Assembly (NCBI GenBank): GCA_023433685.1
Contig: JAEYUD010000200.1
Span: 1 to 10,673 of the forward strand
Reading direction: 5' to 3'
DNA length: 10,673 bases
Source: Bacteroidota bacterium
GTDB taxonomy: Bacteria; Bacteroidota; Ignavibacteria; Ignavibacteriales; Ignavibacteriaceae
A program made the position numbers and the translations under genes. The notes under the pieces were generated by a model. That model had not been told where the DNA came from, searched no databases, and worked only from the letters and a program-made list of their open reading frames with translations. Within the stretch, counting starts at the first letter, position 1. Each line of letters begins with the position of its first letter. Shown piece by piece: positions 7,394 through 10,673 of this stretch.

Positions 7394-9049
7394 ATGAGTG
7401 ACGCCAACTACAGGCAGAAACTGAACGAGTACAGCGAAAAAGTTGCCCGTTCAAAAGATAATGGTTTGAAGTACACCACAGTAAGTGGTGAACCGGTTAA
7501 TGTTCTTTACGGTCCGCACGATATCGAAGGGCACGACTATATGCGCGACCTGAGCTTCCCGGGTGAGTATCCATACACGCGCGGGATCCACCCGAACGGG
7601 TATCGTGGAAAGGTTTGGACGATGCGACAGTTCGCGGGATTCGGTTCGCCTGAAGATACCAATGAGCGCTTTCACTACCTGCTTAAAAATGGTCAGACCG
7701 GTCTTTCTGTTGCTTTCGACCTTCCAACCCTGATGGGTTGGGACGCGGATGCCCCCCTGAGCGAAGGTGAAGTGGGGATATGCGGAGTTTCCATCTCTTC
7801 ACTTGAGGATATGGAGACTCTATTCAAAGGGATTCCCCTTGACAAGGTTTCGACCTCAATGACGATCAACTCGCCCGCGGCGATGATCTTCGCTTTTTAC
7901 CTCGCGGTGGCTCAAAAGCAAGGGGTCGACTTCAAACAGCTAAGAGGCACACTCCAGAATGATATTTTAAAAGAGTACATCGCTCAGAAGGAATACATCT
8001 ATCCCCCCCATCCATCAATGAGGATAATTGTTGACATGATCGAGTACTGCACGAACGAAGTGCCGCAGTGGAACCCGGTTTCCGTGAGCGGTTATCACAT
8101 CCGTGAAGCAGGCTCAACTTCAGTTCAGGAACTCGCTTATACACTCGCCGACGGTTTCGCTTACATTGAAGCGTGCATGGAGAGAGGGATGGATATCGAT
8201 GAATTTGCGCCGAGGATTTCGTTCTTCTTCAACTCACACCTCGATTTCTTTGAAGAGATCGCGAAGTTCCGGGCCGCGCGCAGGATCTACGCGAAGCGGA
8301 TGAAAGAACGCTACGGCGCGAAGAATCCAAGAAGCTGGTGGCTGAGGTTCCACACTCAGACCGCCGGGTGCACTCTTACCGCGCAGCAACCGGAGAACAA
8401 TATTGTAAGAACCGCATTTCAGGCGCTCGCGGCAGTTCTGGGAGGTACACAGTCACTCCACACCAACTCAATGGATGAGACACTGGCACTTCCAAGCGAA
8501 AAAGCGGTTAAGATCGCTCTCAGAACACAGCAGCTGATCGCTTATGAGACCGGCGTAATTAATTCTGTTGATCCCCTCGCGGGCAGCTACATGGTTGAGT
8601 CGATGACCGACAAAATGGAAGCCGAAGCCAACAGGATATTCGACGAGATCGACTCTCTCGGAGGGGTGATCCCAGCCATTGAGATGGGCTACTTCCAGAA
8701 ACAGATAGCCGACGCGGCTTATGCTTATCAGAAGGAAGTAGACAAAAAAGAGAAGATAATAGTCGGCGTAAACGAATTCGTGGAGACAGATGAGAAGATC
8801 GATATTCCGATTCTCACCATTTCTCCTGAGGTTGAGAAACTTCAGAGACAGCGCCTTGCCGACCTGAAGCAAAGCAGAAGTGCCGCGGATGTCGAAAATT
8901 CGCTGAAAGAAATCAATGATGCTGCATTGAACGGTAACAACCTAATGCCCGTTTTTGTTAAAGCAGCGGCAAATTATGTAACCCTCGGTGAGATGATCGA
9001 CGTGCTCAAAGAGCCATTCGGAATCTACACGGAAGAAGTAGTGTTTTGA
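7394..9049 (+). CDS. icmA: Acyl-CoA mutase large subunit, isobutyryl-CoA mutase type
   Basis: Adenosylcobalamin-dependent radical mutase, probably interconverting isobutyryl-CoA and n-butyryl-CoA in the cytoplasm. The 551-residue protein is the TIM-barrel substrate domain of the methylmalonyl-CoA mutase family (WTMRQFAGFG, GLSVAFDLPTLMG, SGYHIREAG, FAPRISFFF, GGTQSLHTN) and ends at GIYTEEVVF without the cobalamin-binding domain. It should therefore pair with a separate small subunit, not present in this window. Specificity residues are Phe80, Ala107 and Gln198. In isobutyryl-CoA mutase the same numbered positions are Phe80, Ala107 and Gln198; methylmalonyl-CoA mutase has Tyr89 and Arg207 at the first and third positions, and 2-hydroxyisobutyryl-CoA mutase has Ile and Asp at the first two. 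His235 matches the conserved active-site His. Automatic pipelines would probably name it methylmalonyl-CoA mutase. The start was chosen from the AGGAG site and family length. It overlaps the next gene by 4 nt. Family membership is near certain; substrate is inferred. Confidence 0.9.
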   Translation: MSDANYRQKLNEYSEKVARSKDNGLKYTTVSGEPVNVLYGPHDIEGHDYMRDLSFPGEYPYTRGIHPNGYRGKVWTMRQFAGFGSPEDTNERFHYLLKNGQTGLSVAFDLPTLMGWDADAPLSEGEVGICGVSISSLEDMETLFKGIPLDKVSTSMTINSPAAMIFAFYLAVAQKQGVDFKQLRGTLQNDILKEYIAQKEYIYPPHPSMRIIVDMIEYCTNEVPQWNPVSVSGYHIREAGSTSVQELAYTLADGFAYIEACMERGMDIDEFAPRISFFFNSHLDFFEEIAKFRAARRIYAKRMKERYGAKNPRSWWLRFHTQTAGCTLTAQQPENNIVRTAFQALAAVLGGTQSLHTNSMDETLALPSEKAVKIALRTQQLIAYETGVINSVDPLAGSYMVESMTDKMEAEANRIFDEIDSLGGVIPAIEMGYFQKQIADAAYAYQKEVDKKEKIIVGVNEFVETDEKIDIPILTISPEVEKLQRQRLADLKQSRSAADVENSLKEINDAALNGNNLMPVFVKAAANYVTLGEMIDVLKEPFGIYTEEVVF

Positions 9050-9933
9050 GAATAACCCCTTATTTCCGGCTGATCAGAGCGCCGCACTGGATAAAGAACA
9101 TTTTCCTGTTCGTGCCTCTGGTCTACTCCCGGAACCTTTTTCATTGGGAGCACCTCTCTCTCACCCTTTTGGGATTTGTAGCTTTCAACCTCGCCTCAAG
9201 CATGATCTATGTGCTAAACGACATAGTAGACCGCGACAGGGACAAACTGCACCCGAAAAAGAAACTCCGCCCTATCCCTGCCGGTGATGTATCAGTTGGA
9301 TCAGCCATTGCAGTGCTTTCAGTATTGGGATTCTTGACTTTAAGCATCGCGTTTCAGCTTAATGTCAAGTTCCAGATCGTGATTCTTGCGTACATTCTGT
9401 TAAATACTGCCTACTCATTCAAACTTAAGAACATTGTTCTTCTTGATATCTTTTCGATCGCTGGAGGATTCATCTTACGGGTCTGGGCAGGAACTGTCGT
9501 GATCGGAGTGGAAGCCTCAAGCTGGTTGATATTGATCACACTTTTCCTTTCGTTATTCCTGGCAGTAATGAAGAGAATGTCGGAGTCGGAACTTTTAAGT
9601 ACCGAAGAGCAGGATCACCTTCTCGTGAGGAAAGTTCTGGAAAATTATTCGAGAAGATTCATCGATCAGATATCTGCCGTTTCATCTGGCGGGGTGATAG
9701 TTTTTTACGCTTTCTACACTGTTGCCCCCAGAACCATGGAGATTTTCGGTACCGATCAGCTTATCTACACCACTCCGTTCGTGGTATTTGGTATCTTCAG
9801 ATATATGTATCTGGTCTACCAGTACAATAAAGGTGAAAGTACCATAGAGATACTGATGCAGGACGTGCCGACCATTGTTAACGCGATTCTATATGTATCG
9901 ACTACTGTGTTGATAGTGTATAAACTTATTTGA
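9046..9933 (+). CDS. UbiA-family prenyltransferase, decaprenyl-phosphate phosphoribosyltransferase-like
   Basis: Polytopic inner-membrane enzyme of 295 residues from the UbiA superfamily. An N-terminal RAPHWIKN motif (11-18) is followed by the first Asp-rich motif NDIVDRDRD (Asn58, Asp59, Asp62, Asp66) and HPKKKLRPIPAG (69-80), which bind Mg-diphosphate in this superfamily. A second cytoplasmic loop has AYSFKLKN (122-129) and Asp134, then GGFILRVWAG (140-149). These motifs match the subgroup related to decaprenyl-phosphate 5-phosphoribosyltransferase, which moves phosphoribose from PRPP onto a polyprenyl phosphate for cell-envelope sugar donors. A quinone or other prenyltransferase cannot be excluded. 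About eight or nine hydrophobic segments are visible. The start is TTG at 9046-9048 inside the mutase stop (TTGA); no in-frame ATG or GTG lies nearby, and the family N-terminus begins here, so translational coupling is likely. No metabolic link to the mutase is evident. Confidence 0.85.
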   Translation: MRITPYFRLIRAPHWIKNIFLFVPLVYSRNLFHWEHLSLTLLGFVAFNLASSMIYVLNDIVDRDRDKLHPKKKLRPIPAGDVSVGSAIAVLSVLGFLTLSIAFQLNVKFQIVILAYILLNTAYSFKLKNIVLLDIFSIAGGFILRVWAGTVVIGVEASSWLILITLFLSLFLAVMKRMSESELLSTEEQDHLLVRKVLENYSRRFIDQISAVSSGGVIVFYAFYTVAPRTMEIFGTDQLIYTTPFVVFGIFRYMYLVYQYNKGESTIEILMQDVPTIVNAILYVSTTVLIVYKLI

Positions 9934-9947
9934 AGTGTAAACTGTGA

Positions 9948-9961
9948 TTCGCCGTGGCGAA
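9948..9961. repeat. Short palindrome TTCGCCGTGGCGAA
   Basis: TTCGCC and GGCGAA are perfect complements around GT, so a 5-bp stem with a 4-nt loop (CGTG) can form. It lies 12 nt past the UbiA stop codon region. A TTTTT run begins at 9975, too far for a standard intrinsic terminator. It could be a weak terminator, a protein-binding site or part of a dispersed intergenic repeat together with the heptamers just downstream. Confidence 0.4.
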
Positions 9962-9980
9962 GTGAACCATGAAGTTTTTG

Positions 9981-10008
9981 TATGAAGTATGAGGTTTGAA
10001 GTATGACT
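9981..10008 (+). repeat. Heptamer tandem repeat (consensus TATGAAG) running into a start codon
   Basis: Four consecutive 7-nt units are visible: TATGAAG, TATGAGG, TTTGAAG, TATGACT. A further CATGAAG sits just upstream at 9968-9974. The last unit contains the ATG of the lipoprotein gene (10003). The variant second unit supplies GAGG (9991-9994), 8 nt before that ATG, which is the best Shine-Dalgarno candidate. Confidence 0.6.
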
Positions 10009-10515
10009 GCACGGGCTAAGAGTTTTTATATGTTCGTTGGTATTGTGGTGTTTTCTTTGATTTTAGCGGGTTGCGGATGCGACTGTCAGAAGGAGGGGGA
10101 GGGGTCTGCCCAGGGAAACAAGGAGGAAGTGATGCAGATGGGATATTTAAAGATTGACAAGGTGGATATGTGGATTGATCTGATGCCGGGCGGACCAGCC
10201 GGGTTCCTCTTTGCAGGTGAAGCCACGCTTGCCGCCTATGAGAAGCCGCAGATCGACAGCATCGAATGTATAGAGGCTGTTATGACTTCGGGTGAGACTG
10301 CGCGCGGATACCCTTTCAGGGTGGAACTTATTGCTGACCAATACCAGAAACCGGGGAAAACGAATTTTATTAACTTACGGTTTGTTTCAAAAGAGAGGAA
10401 CAGCGCGGAAGGTCTTCGCGATCTTGCTAAAGCCTCGATCGAACTTGTGCTTAAATATAAAGGAGAAACATTCCGCGGCACTTCTGAAACCGTGGAAGTA
10501 AAAAGAACTTACTGA
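10003..10515 (+). CDS. Small lipoprotein of unknown function
   Basis: Predicted lipoprotein of 170 residues. The N-terminus has a basic stretch (Arg4, Lys6), a hydrophobic core (about 10-22) and a lipobox LAGC with lipidated Cys24. Two more cysteines follow at once (Cys26, Cys28; CGCDC). A charged linker of about 15 residues leads to one compact domain (about 45-170) rich in alternating hydrophobic residues, consistent with a single beta-sandwich, with motifs such as DLMPGGPAGFLFAGE. I do not recognise the family. GAGG, 8 nt upstream, supports the ATG; an in-frame ATG at 10030 would lose the positively charged N-region. The stop is 1 nt before the ATG of the CNNM-type membrane protein, so the two are likely co-translated and may share a membrane-associated role, which is inference. 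Confidence 0.8.
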   Translation: MTARAKSFYMFVGIVVFSLILAGCGCDCQKEGEGSAQGNKEEVMQMGYLKIDKVDMWIDLMPGGPAGFLFAGEATLAAYEKPQIDSIECIEAVMTSGETARGYPFRVELIADQYQKPGKTNFINLRFVSKERNSAEGLRDLAKASIELVLKYKGETFRGTSETVEVKRTY

Positions 10516-10516
10516 A

Positions 10517-10673
10517 ATGGAAACCGAATTAATCATAATTGCTGTCACGGTGGTGGTCAGTGCTTTCTTTTCGAGCACCGAGATGGCATATATTGTCTCA
10601 AACCGGCTTAAAATAGAGATTAAAGCGGGGAAAAAGAGTCCGGCTGCCCTTGCCGCTCACTACTTTATAACGC
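10517..10673 (+). CDS. CNNM/DUF21 (CorC/HlyC-type) membrane protein, N-terminal fragment
   Basis: The gene runs off the window; 52 codons are present. The translation begins METELIIIAVTVVVSAFFSS and continues TEMAYIVSNRLKIEI, then a charged stretch and the start of a further segment. A first membrane helix followed by FFS-x-x-E-x-A and SNRLKIE is the opening of the CNNM (DUF21) transmembrane domain, which in full-length proteins is followed by CBS and CorC_HlyC domains and linked to Mg or Co export. The ATG lies 1 nt after the lipoprotein stop (10513-10515) with no strong ribosome-binding site, so coupling to the upstream gene is likely. Domains beyond the fragment cannot be checked. Confidence 0.78.
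   Translation, partial: METELIIIAVTVVVSAFFSSTEMAYIVSNRLKIEIKAGKKSPAALAAHYFIT

Noticed and set aside
8468..8872. Minus-strand open frame of 134 codons inside the mutase gene
   Set aside because: It lies wholly antisense to a strongly conserved enzyme and resembles no protein family.
7394..9049. Plain methylmalonyl-CoA mutase assignment
   Set aside because: The Tyr89 and Arg207 equivalents are Phe80 and Gln198, which argues against methylmalonyl-CoA as main substrate.
7394..9049. 2-hydroxyisobutyryl-CoA mutase assignment
   Set aside because: That enzyme has Ile and Asp at the first two specificity positions; here they are Phe and Ala.
9948..9979. Intrinsic terminator after the UbiA gene
   Set aside because: The stem is short and the T-run starts 13 nt after it, so it does not have terminator form.

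Overview
The window looks like chromosome from a member of the Bacteroidota/Chlorobiota/Ignavibacteriota group, most likely an Ignavibacteria-like bacterium. The evidence is a C-terminal type IX secretion (T9SS) sorting domain with the QNYPNPFNP motif, a Reg_prop/Y_Y_Y sensor kinase paired with a LytTR regulator, and a Bacteroidota-type -7 box candidate. Lineage is inferred from protein style; no rRNA or other marker gene is present.

Layout: two divergent blocks meet at an intergenic region (about 7169-7393). The left block is on the minus strand: a LytTR response regulator (6416-7168), then a propeller-type sensor histidine kinase (3432-6419) that overlaps it by 4 nt, then, after a 133-nt gap, a 1090-residue secreted T9SS cargo protein (26-3298). 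The right block is on the plus strand: a cobalamin-dependent acyl-CoA mutase large subunit (7394-9049), a UbiA-family membrane prenyltransferase (9046-9933) overlapping it by 4 nt, a small lipoprotein (10003-10515), and the first 52 codons of a CNNM/DUF21 membrane protein (10517 to the window edge). No tRNA, rRNA, CRISPR array, transposase or integrase was seen.

How the genes work together: the kinase and regulator form one two-component system, with a large periplasmic double propeller as sensor and a LytTR DNA-binding output. The neighbouring surface protein is a possible target but this is not shown. The mutase carries Phe80, Ala107 and Gln198, which match the isobutyryl-CoA mutase active site and not that of methylmalonyl-CoA mutase. 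It has no B12-binding domain of its own, so a separate small subunit must be encoded elsewhere. The UbiA protein resembles decaprenyl-phosphate phosphoribosyltransferase-type enzymes, and its coupling to the mutase has no obvious metabolic reason. The lipoprotein and CNNM genes are 1 nt apart and probably form a unit.

The main points for a second look are: the mutase specificity; an A-B-A-B Cys-rich repeat architecture and an unusually long pre-signal extension in the secreted protein; a receiver domain whose conserved Lys is Asn; two TTGA stop/start overlaps; and a heptamer repeat that supplies both ribosome-binding site and start codon of the lipoprotein gene. I did not find a clear new defence or mobile system here.
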